Shown piece by piece: positions 46,301 to 54,697 of a stretch of DNA of 64,000 bases. The stretch is taken from contig NZ_SSBQ01000002.1 in assembly GCF_004795255.1 (NCBI RefSeq), positions 1,304,001 through 1,368,000 of the forward strand. Reading direction: 5' to 3'. A model generated the notes under the pieces. That model ran no database searches, was not told the DNA's origin, and saw only the letters and a list, made by a program, of their open reading frames with translations. The DNA comes from Streptomyces sp. RKND-216. Its GTDB lineage: Bacteria > Actinomycetota > Actinomycetes > Streptomycetales > Streptomycetaceae. A program made the translations under genes and the position numbers. The stretch's first letter is position 1, and every line of letters begins with the position of its first letter.

Positions 46301-46798
46301 CGCCCGGTCCGTGGCCTCGCGGGTCGAGACGACCGAGTCGTCCTTCTCGTTGCCCGTGCTGATCAGCGGGCCGGCCGCCTTGTCCCGCTCCTCCTGGAGG
46401 GCGGCGGCGAGTTCGGTGGCGTGCTCCGTCATCTCGGTGAGGAGCCGCATGTTTTCGAGCTGGTCGACGTTGGAGAGGGAGTCCTCGATGCGGAGGGCGC
46501 CGAGGGTGGTGGCCGCGACTACGGGGAGGGCCAGCAGTGAGACCAGGCGCGTGCTGATCCGCCAGTTGCGCAGGGCCAGTCGGGACCCCGGCCCGCCGGA
46601 CTCCCGGCCCCTGCCGCCGGCGGTGCCGCCGTCGCCCGCGGACCGGCCGCTGGACAGCGTCTCCGTGGTCTCGGATTCCTGGACGGCCGCCGTCGGGCTG
46701 CTCTCCCGGGCACGCTGGGGCGAGGAGCCGCGGTCGGTCGCACCGCGCAGCTCCGGGTCTCCCGCAGCGCTGCCATCCCTCTTGAAACGTCCCTGCAC
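43358..46798 (-). CDS. cvnA: Conservon 2 sensor-kinase-like protein (CvnA)
   Basis: A 1146-residue membrane protein. The cytoplasmic N-terminus is Ser/Glu/Gly-rich (about 80 residues). TM1 (about 82-104), an extracellular NIT-type domain, TM2 (about 386-412), HAMP and a GHKL ATPase domain follow (LLAELLENATSFSSPQTKVK near 605, EIHDTGIGLSPED, SRRMGLFVVGRLSLRHGI). The tail of about 440 residues is Gly/Pro/Ala-rich and ends SGLPRRVPRANLV and VSRAPDDVRGRLTNLRRG. The sensing domain shares little sequence with conservon 1, so the stimulus probably differs. The GTG at 46798 has AGAGG upstream. Confidence 0.92.
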   Translation of the reverse strand: MQGRFKRDGSAAGDPELRGATDRGSSPQRARESSPTAAVQESETTETLSSGRSAGDGGTAGGRGRESGGPGSRLALRNWRISTRLVSLLALPVVAATTLGALRIEDSLSNVDQLENMRLLTEMTEHATELAAALQEERDKAAGPLISTGNEKDDSVVSTREATDRARAAFRAASGDINPDDRVLAGVQATVYDISRQLQDLKSIRENAYENSKYTSQTVDRYSRLIDSLLSLSQDMAQATSNPDMIQSTRALASFSSAKEYASIQRAIISAGLAHKGGPELSENDRLYAKSAMEAEASSLGSFRAVYGPQASEDLLEPLDGGIVNISAANTYRDRVLSSDDGIAQEDRSYLDWYDQDSTKIYEMEKIEESLLNDMEQEARTLRSESQRNAIINGALILLVLGISLVGAFVVARSMVRSLRRLQDTAQDVARKRLPELVKQMSEAEPQDVDTSVESVGVHSRDEIGRVAAAFDDVHREAVRLAGEQALLRGNVNAMFTNLSRRSQGLIQRQLSLISELESREADPDQLSSLFKLDHLATRMRRNGENLLVLAGEEPGRRWTRPVPLVDVLRAAASEVEQYERIELNSVPSTEVAGRVVNDLVHLLAELLENATSFSSPQTKVKVTGHALPDGRVLVEIHDTGIGLSPEDLSSINERLANPPTVDVSVSRRMGLFVVGRLSLRHGIRIQLRPSDSGGTTALVMLPVDVAQGGQAPKGKPGARAGAPKGGGGLAAALQRQPRGGAGSPSAGQSPLGAGGSRGQVGGGTARPALPGGEPGGSPSGLPKRPVGGGTPVGAGSGAPQASGGDFFGGGAPGAGAGGPQRPGLPVRGGGSAGESPGGGAASAAGAGGFPRPQSGGPGRPGGPGDTAQFERPDFDGPPPAVRPAPGGALEPPRPSWAAADSPRGHDEPVTGDYPRAAHPQAGPQDTGEFALPAGPSASGPDQGGPSYGGPSYGGPSYGNDDFGIPAGPSAGADTRTPIFESMESSWFRGSSGSQNRNAGTPASANGDPQSQAHTPRPGPASAEMAPQRPARGMPNGEGPGTGGSHDTGANWGAAPNDERWRQAEQLRQPAAGGVTTSGLPRRVPRANLVAGTAQQQDGPARSGPQVSRAPDDVRGRLTNLRRGIQQGRQAGADGRGIGPTYQQER

Positions 46799-47273
46799 TA
46801 GCGTCGCAACCTCTGGACCAGGCGTCCCCCCGCTCAGCGCAGCGGGACGGTATCGATAAGGGGGTTTCCCGGGCCCCCAGGGCGGTCGTGAGTGGCCGGC
46901 GCGTCCCGTTCCACCGCCGCGCGGCGCTCCTGTGCGCCCCCTGCGCGCCGGCTGTTCTCCCGCGGCGGTCCGTGGAATTCCAGCACAGTGCCGGATCTGC
47001 AACAAGGCCTGTGGATGACCCTGTGACATACGTGACGCCCTGGAGACATGCGATCACCTCCCGTGCGGACGCCCACCCGACATGCCGGATGTATCCGCAC
47101 GAGCGTGGCGGCTCACCCCCCTGCCCCGGTAGCGCGCAGTGCGACGCACTTGATCACGATCCTCACATTCGCCCCTTTCATCACTCCCCGCAGCCTGACC
47201 GGTATGCCGGTTTTATTGGTGAGTAAGTGAGGAAACTCACAAGCCAGGGGTTGTCTGAATCACATGGCTCTGG
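46799..47273. other. Intergenic region between conservon 2 and the orphan small gene
   Basis: About 475 bp without a supported gene. The right part (47140-47230) is less GC-rich and contains an inverted repeat ACCGG-N4-CCGGT. It holds the divergent control regions of cvnA (minus) and the small gene (plus). No convincing cvnA promoter was found. Confidence 0.35.
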
Positions 47274-47299
47274 GGAATCGGAGGCCTACGCTCGGCGTT
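47274..47299 (+). promoter_or_regulatory. SigR-type promoter (GGAAT-N18-GTT) of the orphan small gene
   Basis: GGAAT (47274-47278) is followed by exactly 18 bp and GTT (47297-47299). This is the consensus spacing of SigR, the thiol-oxidative-stress ECF sigma factor of Streptomyces. Transcription would start about 40 nt before the GTG at 47347. Confidence 0.5.
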
Positions 47300-47346
47300 T
47301 ACACGCCGTACCGAAACGACAAGCGACTCGCTGGGGAACTCGACAC

Positions 47347-47523
47347 GTGAAGACGACGATGCGCATCAGCACCATAGCCAACCCCCGCCGCACCACTCTC
47401 GCGCACCTCGACAGCGCGGACGAGCTGGCGCCGCAGTCGGTCGAGGGGCAGGGTGAGACGGAACTTCCCCTGCAGACCGCGAATCCGCTCCGCACCGTGC
47501 TGATGGACGACCCGCGCAGCTGA
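47347..47523 (+). CDS. Orphan small protein (58 residues), unknown function
   Basis: A monocistronic small gene with its own predicted promoter and a strong terminator. The product (KTTMRISTIANPRRTTLAHL, then ELAPQSVEGQGETELPLQT and NPLRTVLMDDPRS) has no membrane segment, no signal peptide and no cysteine. GGGGAA sits 8 nt before the GTG start; an internal ATG at 47359 is possible. The short leader-like N-terminus and polar C-terminus recall small peptide precursors, but no modifying enzyme is nearby. I do not recognise the family. Confidence 0.7.
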   Translation: MKTTMRISTIANPRRTTLAHLDSADELAPQSVEGQGETELPLQTANPLRTVLMDDPRS

Positions 47524-47549
47524 CGACCCACGGCCGCGGCGCACACGAG

Positions 47550-47581
47550 GAAGCCCCGCACACCTCGGTGTGCGGGGCTTC
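47550..47581. terminator. Bidirectional terminator between the small gene and accE
   Basis: A perfect 15-bp stem (GAAGCCCCGCACACC and complement) with a 2-nt centre lies 27 bp after the small gene and 31 bp beyond the accE stop codon on the other strand. Confidence 0.85.
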
Positions 47582-47611
47582 GTCGTGCCGTCTCCCGGGA
47601 CAGCCGGTGTA

Positions 47612-47836
47612 TCAGTGGCGCCAGCTGTGCGGGGCCCGGAAGCCCGGGGTGCGCTCCAGGCGGCGCCAGCCCGCCTTGCCGGCCGCACCGCGGGCGGCGG
47701 CCGCGCTGTGGCCGGCGGCGGCCCGCAGCGGGGCGGCGGTCGCACGCGCCAGCAGCAGGGCGGTGACGGCGGCGAGTTCCTCGTCGCTCGCGTGGCCCTT
47801 CTCGACGCGGACCAGTCGGGTGCCTGCAGTGCTCAC
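47612..47836 (-). CDS. accE: Acyl-CoA carboxylase epsilon subunit
   Basis: AccE is the small accessory subunit that stimulates actinobacterial acyl-CoA carboxylase beta subunits. The 74-residue protein starts at GTG with STAGTRLVRVEKGHASDEEL, the family core, then an Ala-rich helix, and ends WRRLERTPGFRAPHSWRH with the conserved WxR...P..W pattern. It lies 62 bp downstream of accB, the known accB-accE pair. Confidence 0.93.
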   Translation of the reverse strand: MSTAGTRLVRVEKGHASDEELAAVTALLLARATAAPLRAAAGHSAAAARGAAGKAGWRRLERTPGFRAPHSWRH

Positions 47837-47898
47837 TTCGTACTCCGTCTCTCTGCGTCGGTCGGTCGGGGTGTGCTTCGCGGTGCGGGACGGGCCTG

Positions 47899-49464
47899 TC
47901 ACTGGGGCGGGTTGCCGTGCTTGCGGGAGGGCAGGTCCGCGTGCTTGCTGCGCAGCATCCGCAGCGAGTCGACGAGCACCTGCCGCGTCTGCGCCGGGTC
48001 GATCACGTCATCGACCAGCCCCCGCTCGGCCGCGTAGTACGGGTGCATCAGCTCCGCCTTGTACTCCTTGACCATCCGGGCCCGCATCGCCTCCGGATCG
48101 TCCGCCGCCGCGATCTGCCGCCGGAAGATCACGTTCGCCGCGCCCTCCGCGCCCATCACCGCGATCTCGTTCGTCGGCCACGCGAACGTCAGGTCCGCCC
48201 CGATCGACTGCGAATCCATCACGATGTACGCACCCCCGTACGCCTTGCGCAGCACCACCGAGATCCGCGGCACCGTCGCATTGCAGTAGGCGTACAGCAG
48301 CTTCGCCCCGTGCCGGATGATCCCGCCGTGCTCCTGGTCCACTCCTGGGAGAAAACCCGGAACGTCGAGCAGCGTCACAATCGGGATGTTGAACGCGTCG
48401 CACATCTGCACGAACCGCGCCGCCTTCTCACTGGCCTCGATGTCCAGCACACCCGCCAGCACCTGCGGCTGATTGGCCACGATCCCCACGACCTGGCCAC
48501 CCATCCGCCCCAGCACGCACAGGATGTTCCCCGCCCACCGCTCGTGGACCTCCAGCAGCTCACCGTCGTCGACGAGTTCCTCGATGACGGCGCGCATGTC
48601 GTACGGGCGGTTGCCGTCGGCCGGGACCAGGTCGAGGAGGGAGTCGGTGCGGCGGGCGACCTCGTCGGAGGTCTGGACCACGGGCGGGTTCTCGCGGTTG
48701 TTCTGCGGGAGGAGGGACAGCAGGTACCTGACCTCCTCCAGACACGTCTGCTCGTCGTCGTACGCGAAATGACACACACCCGACGTCGCCGCGTGCACAT
48801 CCGCACCACCCAGACCGTTCTGCGACACCTGCGCACCGGTCACCGCCTGCACCACATCCGGACCCGTGATGAACATCTGCGAGGTCTCCCGCACCATGAA
48901 CACGAAATCCGTCAACGCCGGCGAATACGCCGCACCCCCCGCACACGGCCCCAGCATCACACTGATCTGCGGAATCACCCCCGACGCCCGCGTGTTCCGC
49001 TGAAAAATCCCCCCATACCCCGCAAGCGCCGAAACACCCTCCTGAATCCGCGCCCCCGCACCGTCGTTCAACGACACCAACGGCGCACCCGCCGCAATCG
49101 CCATATCCATGATCTTGTGAATCTTCGCCGCATGCGCCTCCCCCAGCGCACCACCGAAGATCCGGAAATCGTGGGCGTACACGAACACCGTCCGCCCCTC
49201 GACCTCACCCCACCCCGTCACCACACCATCGGTGTACGGCCGCTTCGCCTCCAGCCCGAACCCCGACGCACGATGCCGCCGCAACGTCTCCACCTCACGG
49301 AACGACCCCGCATCCATCAGCAGATCGATCCGCTCCCGAGCCGTCAGCTTGCCCTTCGCATGCTGCGCCTCCGTCGCCCGCTCACTCGGCCCCCCAAGGG
49401 CCTCGTCACGGATCGCGTGCAGCTCGGCCACTCGGCCGCGGGAGTCCTGAGGCAAATCGGTCAT
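47899..49464 (-). CDS. accB: Acyl-CoA (acetyl/propionyl) carboxylase beta subunit
   Basis: The carboxyltransferase that, with a biotinylated alpha subunit, makes malonyl-CoA and methylmalonyl-CoA. The 521-residue crotonase-fold protein shows QHAKGKLTARERIDLLMD, FVYAHDFRIFGGALGEAHA, NDGAGARIQEGVSALAGYG, MLGPCAGGAAYSPALTDFVF and LRKAYGGAYIVMDSQSIGAD. It ends SKHADLPSRKHGNPPQ. Parts of the gene use G-ending codons far more than its middle third. TAGGGT ends 6 nt before the ATG, so the mRNA may be leaderless. Confidence 0.95.
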   Translation of the reverse strand: MTDLPQDSRGRVAELHAIRDEALGGPSERATEAQHAKGKLTARERIDLLMDAGSFREVETLRRHRASGFGLEAKRPYTDGVVTGWGEVEGRTVFVYAHDFRIFGGALGEAHAAKIHKIMDMAIAAGAPLVSLNDGAGARIQEGVSALAGYGGIFQRNTRASGVIPQISVMLGPCAGGAAYSPALTDFVFMVRETSQMFITGPDVVQAVTGAQVSQNGLGGADVHAATSGVCHFAYDDEQTCLEEVRYLLSLLPQNNRENPPVVQTSDEVARRTDSLLDLVPADGNRPYDMRAVIEELVDDGELLEVHERWAGNILCVLGRMGGQVVGIVANQPQVLAGVLDIEASEKAARFVQMCDAFNIPIVTLLDVPGFLPGVDQEHGGIIRHGAKLLYAYCNATVPRISVVLRKAYGGAYIVMDSQSIGADLTFAWPTNEIAVMGAEGAANVIFRRQIAAADDPEAMRARMVKEYKAELMHPYYAAERGLVDDVIDPAQTRQVLVDSLRMLRSKHADLPSRKHGNPPQ

Positions 49465-49470
49465 GTGCAG

Positions 49471-49476
49471 ACCCTA
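49471..49476 (-). promoter_or_regulatory. -10 element TAGGGT just before accB
   Basis: On the minus strand TAGGGT is followed by 6 nt and then ATG, the standard geometry of leaderless actinomycete mRNAs. The -35 is not convincing. The same AGGG could instead act as a weak ribosome site. Confidence 0.4.
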
Positions 49477-49709
49477 CGAAACGACCCCGCCTCGTGCCCT
49501 CGTCAGATTCGTACAGTCTCCGCGCCGGATAAATGGCCGCCACGAACAGAACCTGGCGCTTCCCGCCACGCGACACAGCGAACTCTCCCACGACAGGGGG
49601 CTGTAGCTGTGGGATCCCTACAGGACGGAAGGCGTGCGGGTGGCGCGCGGGGGTTCACCTCCCTGGCCGCACCCGGACGCGCCCGAGCCCGCCGGGCGTT
49701 GTCGGGACC

Positions 49710-51353
49710 CTACTCCCCCGGTGTCGCTCCCGCGCGCAGCAGTCCGTAGGTGTAGGCGTCCTCCAGCGCCTGCCAGGAGGCCGCGATGACGTTCTCGGCG
49801 ACGCCGACCGTGGACCACTCGGCGGCGCCGTCCGAGGTGGAGATCAGCACGCGGGTGGTGGACTCGGTGCCGTGCGTGCCCTCCAGGATGCGGACCTTGT
49901 AGTCGACGAGCTCCAGCCGGGCAAGTCCGGGGTAGATGCGCTCCAGGCCCACGCGCAGCGCGCGGTCCAGCGCGTTGACCGGGCCGTTGCCCTCTCCGGT
50001 GGCGACGACGCGTTCGCCCTTGGCCCACAGCCGTACCGTCGCCTCGTTGGCATGCGAGCCGTCGGGGCGGTCCTCGACGATGGCGCGCCATGACTCCAGC
50101 CGGAAGAAGCGCTCGGCCCTGCGGTCCGGCCCACCGTGCACCTCGTCGCGCAGCAGCAGTTCGAAGGACGCGTCGGCAGCCTCGTAGGTGTAGCCGCGCA
50201 GCTCCTTCTCCTTGACCCGTTCGACGATCCGGCCGACGAGGTCGCGGTCGCCGCTGAGGTCGTACCCCAGCTCCCTGCCCTTGAGTTCGACCGAGGCGCG
50301 GCCGGCCATGTCGGAGACCAGCATGCGCATGGAGTTGCCGACCTGTTCGGGGTCGATGTGCTGGTACAGGTCGGGGTCGACCTTGATCGCGGAGGCGTGC
50401 AGGCCCGCCTTGTGCGCGAAGGCGGAGGTGCCGACGTAGGGCTGATGGGTGGACGGGGTCAGGTTCACCACCTCGGCGACGGCGTGCGAGATGCGGGTCA
50501 TCTCAGCGAGTGCACCCTCCGGGAGCACCCGGCGGCCGTACTTGAGCTCCAGGGCGGCCACGACGGGGAAGAGGTTGGCGTTGCCGACGCGCTCGCCGTA
50601 CCCGTTGGCCGTGCACTGCACGTGGGTGGCACCGGCGTCGACGGCGGCCAGGGTGTTGGCGACGGCGCAGCCGGTGTCGTCCTGGGCGTGCACGCCCAGG
50701 CGGGCGCCGGTGTCCGCGAGCACCGCGCGGACCACGGCCTGGACGTCGCCGGGGAGCATGCCGCCGTTCGTGTCGCAGAGCACCACGACGTCCGCGCCCG
50801 CCTCGTGCGCGGTCCGCACGACCTGCGTGGCGTACGCGGGGTCGGCGCGGTGGCCGTCGAAGAAGTGCTCGCAGTCGACGAAGACCCGGCGGCCCAGACC
50901 GCGGAGGTGGGCGACGGTGTCGTGCACCATGGCCAGGTTCTCCTCACGCGTGGTGCGCAGCGCGAGTTCGACGTGCCGGTCGTGGGACTTGGCGACCAGC
51001 GTGACGACCGGAGCACCGGACTCGGCGAGGGCGACGACCTGCGGGTCGTCGGTCGCCGCGACGCCCGGACGGCGGGTGGCGCCGAAGGCGACGAGCTGCG
51101 CGTGCCGGAAGTCGATCTCCGCCAGGGCGCGCTGGAAGAATTCGGTGTCGCGCGGGTTGGCCCCCGGCCAGCCGCCCTCGATGAAGCCGACGCCGAAGTC
51201 GTCCAGGTGCCGGGCGATGGTGAGCTTGTCGGCGACGCTCAGGTTGATGCCTTCGCGCTGTGCTCCGTCGCGCAGCGTGGTGTCGAAGACGTGGAAGTCG
51301 TCTCCGGGGAGGGCGTCCCGGGGGACGGCGTCGCTGGGGGCGTCCTGCGGCAT
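49710..51353 (-). CDS. cimA: (R)-citramalate synthase / 2-isopropylmalate-synthase-like enzyme
   Basis: CimA condenses pyruvate and acetyl-CoA to citramalate, a threonine-independent route to isoleucine. The 547-residue protein has the HMGL-type barrel (FDTTLRDGAQREGINLSVAD, FIEGGWPGANPRDTEFF, VVLCDTNGGMLPGDV, LGVHAQDDTGCAVANTLAAV, QCTANGYGERVGNANL) and a C-terminal LeuA allosteric domain (VNALDRALRVGLERIYPGLA). ERVGNANL fits CimA-type enzymes. The ATG at 51353 gives the MPQDAPSD start. A leader with peptide, hairpin and terminator lies upstream. Confidence 0.9.
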   Translation of the reverse strand: MPQDAPSDAVPRDALPGDDFHVFDTTLRDGAQREGINLSVADKLTIARHLDDFGVGFIEGGWPGANPRDTEFFQRALAEIDFRHAQLVAFGATRRPGVAATDDPQVVALAESGAPVVTLVAKSHDRHVELALRTTREENLAMVHDTVAHLRGLGRRVFVDCEHFFDGHRADPAYATQVVRTAHEAGADVVVLCDTNGGMLPGDVQAVVRAVLADTGARLGVHAQDDTGCAVANTLAAVDAGATHVQCTANGYGERVGNANLFPVVAALELKYGRRVLPEGALAEMTRISHAVAEVVNLTPSTHQPYVGTSAFAHKAGLHASAIKVDPDLYQHIDPEQVGNSMRMLVSDMAGRASVELKGRELGYDLSGDRDLVGRIVERVKEKELRGYTYEAADASFELLLRDEVHGGPDRRAERFFRLESWRAIVEDRPDGSHANEATVRLWAKGERVVATGEGNGPVNALDRALRVGLERIYPGLARLELVDYKVRILEGTHGTESTTRVLISTSDGAAEWSTVGVAENVIAASWQALEDAYTYGLLRAGATPGE

Positions 51354-51449
51354 GGTGGTCAGGGCTCCTGTCGGGATGAGCGATCCGGAAGGCACGGCTC
51401 CACTTGTCCCCATCATCCCTCGCGCTCCGCTTCCTGCGGGGTGGGCCGG

Positions 51450-51485
51450 AAAACGAAAAGACCCCTCGCTGGTCGCGAGAGGTCT
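51450..51485 (-). terminator. Intrinsic terminator / attenuator hairpin upstream of cimA
   Basis: On the minus strand an 11-bp stem with one mismatch (AGACCTCTCGC against GCGAGGGGTCT) and a 5-nt loop is followed by TTTTCGTTTT. It lies 97 bp before the cimA start and about 247 bp after ilvE, so it either ends ilvE transcripts or attenuates cimA. Confidence 0.7.
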
Positions 51486-51493
51486 GCGCGCGG

Positions 51494-51731
51494 GTCTGGG
51501 ACACGGTGGTCGCCGACGCATCCGGTCGGATGCGGTCAGCGGTCACAGCGGACCGGCGCGCTGTCACCGATAATCATGGTGAACGAGAGCACGCGACGAG
51601 CGTGGCACAGGTCGGTCCGGCCCACCATCGCATCTCACCATGCGGACATCGCCCGGACGCCGTCCCGGACACCGCTCCGCACAGCACGCCGGACGCGCGG
51701 TGGAACCGCGCGTCCGGAGCCGTGGCGTCGT
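51494..51731 (-). other. cimA leader with possible 13-codon leader peptide
   Basis: Between ilvE and the terminator hairpin the minus strand contains ATG ATT ATC ... TGA at 51577-51536, encoding MIIGDSAPVRCDR, with two tandem Ile codons. Two bp after its stop codon is an 8-bp perfect hairpin (51517-51534), then the terminator. The order peptide, hairpin, terminator is that of a classic attenuator. No ribosome site precedes the ATG, which weakens the case. Confidence 0.4.
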
Positions 51732-52838
<1,107 letters not shown>

Positions 52839-53078
52839 GTGAGCGCGTCCTTCGGTGAGTGTCGTGGCGGACCGCGACGCCGTTACCCCTGTTCCCGGGA
52901 GTAGTAGGACGTCCGAGCTTCCCTCCCTGCGCGGTCCCGCATCCGATTATCGCGCGCGGGCCGCCGTCGGGCGGACGGGGGTGGCGGTCCTGGGTGCATG
53001 GTGGCACCCGGCCGCGTGCTTGCCCAGCGGACGGGCGGCGGGCGCCGGTCCGCGAACGTACTCCGTACTCGGTCGGAT

Positions 53079-54116
53079 CTAGCCGGTGACCCGGGCGGCG
53101 ATGGCGTCGCCCGTCCCGTCGGTGCTGCGCGGGCCGGATCGCTCGGCGAGGTCGGCGGTCACGGCGTCCTCGACCCGGGCGGCCTCGGTCTCGTGGCCGA
53201 GGTGCCGCAGCAGCAGGGCGACGGAGAGGATCGTCGCCGTCGGGTCGGCCTGACCGGTGCCCGCGATGTCGGGCGCGGAGCCGTGCACGGGCTCGAACAT
53301 CGAGGGGAACGTGCCGGTGGGGTTGATGTTCCCGGAGGCGGCGAGGCCGATGCCGCCGGTGACGGCCGCGGCCAGGTCGGTGAGGATGTCGCCGAACAGG
53401 TTGTCGGTGACGATCACGTCGAACCGTGCGGGATCGGTGACGAAGAAGATCGTCGCCGCATCGACGTGCAGGTAGTCGGTGGCGACCTCGGGGTACTCGC
53501 GGCCGATCCGGTCGAAGGTGTTCTTCCACAGGTGGCCCGCGTGCACCAGCACGTTGTTCTTGTGGACGAGGGTCAGCTTCCGGCGCGGCCTGGCGCGCGC
53601 CCGCTCGTACGCGTCGCGCACCACACGCTCCACGCCGTACGCGGTGTTGACGCTCACCTCGGTGGCGACCTCGGCCGGTGTTCCGGTGCGCAGGCTGCCT
53701 CCGTTGCCCGTGTACGGGCCCTCGGTGCCCTCGCGGACGACGACGAAGTCGATGTCCGGGCTGCCCTGAAGGGGCGTCGCGGTCTGCGGGAAGAGCTTCG
53801 ACGGACGGAGGTTGACGAAGTGGTCGAAGGCGAACCGCAGCTTGAGCAGCAGGCCGCGCTCCAGCACGCCGGAGGGCACGGTCGGGTCGCCGATGGCGCC
53901 GAGCAGGATCGCGTCGTGCCCGGCGAGCCGTTCGAGCTCCGCGTCCGGCAGGGTCTCGCCGGTGGCGTGCCAGCGGGCGGCGCCGAGGTCGTACTCCCGG
54001 GTCTCCAGCTTCACGTCCGGCGGGAGAACGGCGCCGAGGACCTTGAGGCCCTGGGTGACGACCTCCGGGCCGATGCCGTCACCGGGGATCACTGCGAGGC
54101 TGAGGCTGCGAGACAT
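53079..54116 (-). CDS. leuB: 3-isopropylmalate dehydrogenase
   Basis: LeuB oxidatively decarboxylates 3-isopropylmalate in leucine synthesis. The 345-residue protein has [52 protein letters not shown], the catalytic Tyr/Lys region ([25 protein letters not shown]), [20 protein letters not shown] and [20 protein letters not shown]. The ATG at 54116 has GTAGGGTCCCGGT upstream. A long hairpin lies 30-66 bp before its start. Confidence 0.97.
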   Translation of the reverse strand: MSRSLSLAVIPGDGIGPEVVTQGLKVLGAVLPPDVKLETREYDLGAARWHATGETLPDAELERLAGHDAILLGAIGDPTVPSGVLERGLLLKLRFAFDHFVNLRPSKLFPQTATPLQGSPDIDFVVVREGTEGPYTGNGGSLRTGTPAEVATEVSVNTAYGVERVVRDAYERARARPRRKLTLVHKNNVLVHAGHLWKNTFDRIGREYPEVATDYLHVDAATIFFVTDPARFDVIVTDNLFGDILTDLAAAVTGGIGLAASGNINPTGTFPSMFEPVHGSAPDIAGTGQADPTATILSVALLLRHLGHETEAARVEDAVTADLAERSGPRSTDGTGDAIAARVTG

Positions 54117-54145
54117 ACCGGGACCCTACTCTCCGTCCCATCCAC

Positions 54146-54182
54146 CGACACGACGCGTCCAGCATCCGGACGCGTCGTGTCG
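54146..54182 (-). promoter_or_regulatory. 15-bp leader hairpin just upstream of leuB
   Basis: CGACACGACGCGTCC and its exact complement form a 15-bp stem with a 7-nt loop. On the minus strand it starts 74 bp after the preceding small gene and ends 29 bp before the leuB ATG. There is no U-tract. It could terminate the small gene or control leuB. Confidence 0.6.
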
Positions 54183-54256
54183 TGGCGTTCTGCTCCGGGG
54201 CAGGTGCGCGCCGGGAGGACGCCGGTACGCATGCTTCCTGTCCGGGGTACGGCGGT

Positions 54257-54394
54257 TCAGTGGCCGGTGGCGCCGCCGTTGTCCCGGCGGTCCAGAGCGC
54301 GCTGGAGCGCGGCGGCGGCGTTCTGGCGGTCGCTGTCGCGGCGGGTGCGGCGGACGGCGGCGTGGCGGGCGCGGCGGCGGGCTGTCTCGTGCAT
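54257..54394 (-). CDS. Small arginine-rich protein (45 residues) upstream of leuB
   Basis: A 45-residue basic peptide (MHETARRRARHAAVRRTRRD, then QNAAAALQRALDRRDNGGAT) with an excellent AAGGAGCCCCC ribosome site before the ATG at 54394. It is predicted to be helical and strongly cationic. It contains only two Leu codons, so it is not a classical leucine leader peptide. It sits alone between the HAD gene and leuB. Function unknown. Confidence 0.6.
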   Translation of the reverse strand: MHETARRRARHAAVRRTRRDSDRQNAAAALQRALDRRDNGGATGH

Positions 54395-54697
54395 GGGGGC
54401 TCCTTCTGCGAGGCGTCGAGTTCTGCGGAGCGCCGGGGCGGGCATGCCTCGGGGCTGGGGATGCGGATGCAACGCGCCGGAAGGGGCGGGGGCGAACGGT
54501 GCGGCAGGGATCACCTGCGTACGGGCACCGCGCCTCGTCCGCCGGTCGCTGATGGAGCGACGAAACATATCGGCTGCTACCACGGTAAGAGCCCGGGGCC
54601 CCGATGTCTCGTTTTTACTTGGGCTTCCTACTATCTGAGACGCTGAAAGCTCCGACCTGCGGTTTCTCTCCGTGACCGGAGGGGGGCCGGCGCGGTG
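54395..54697. other. AT-richer intergenic region upstream of the small gene
   Basis: 303 bp without a gene. The centre (54585-54650) is AT-rich for this genome and, on the minus strand, contains GATAGTAGGAAGCCCAAG and a GTCTC...GAGAC pair of arms. It probably carries the promoter of the small gene and leuB; GATAGT or TAGTAG could be the -10. Confidence 0.4.

Noticed and set aside
49406..49591. Short minus-strand open frame overlapping the start of accB
   Set aside because: It overlaps the accB start in another frame and shows no ribosome site or recognisable protein.
49601..49623. CTGTAG...CTACAG arms around GGGATCCC between accB and cimA
   Set aside because: The arms and centre cannot form one consistent stem, and the site is on neither gene's obvious control position.
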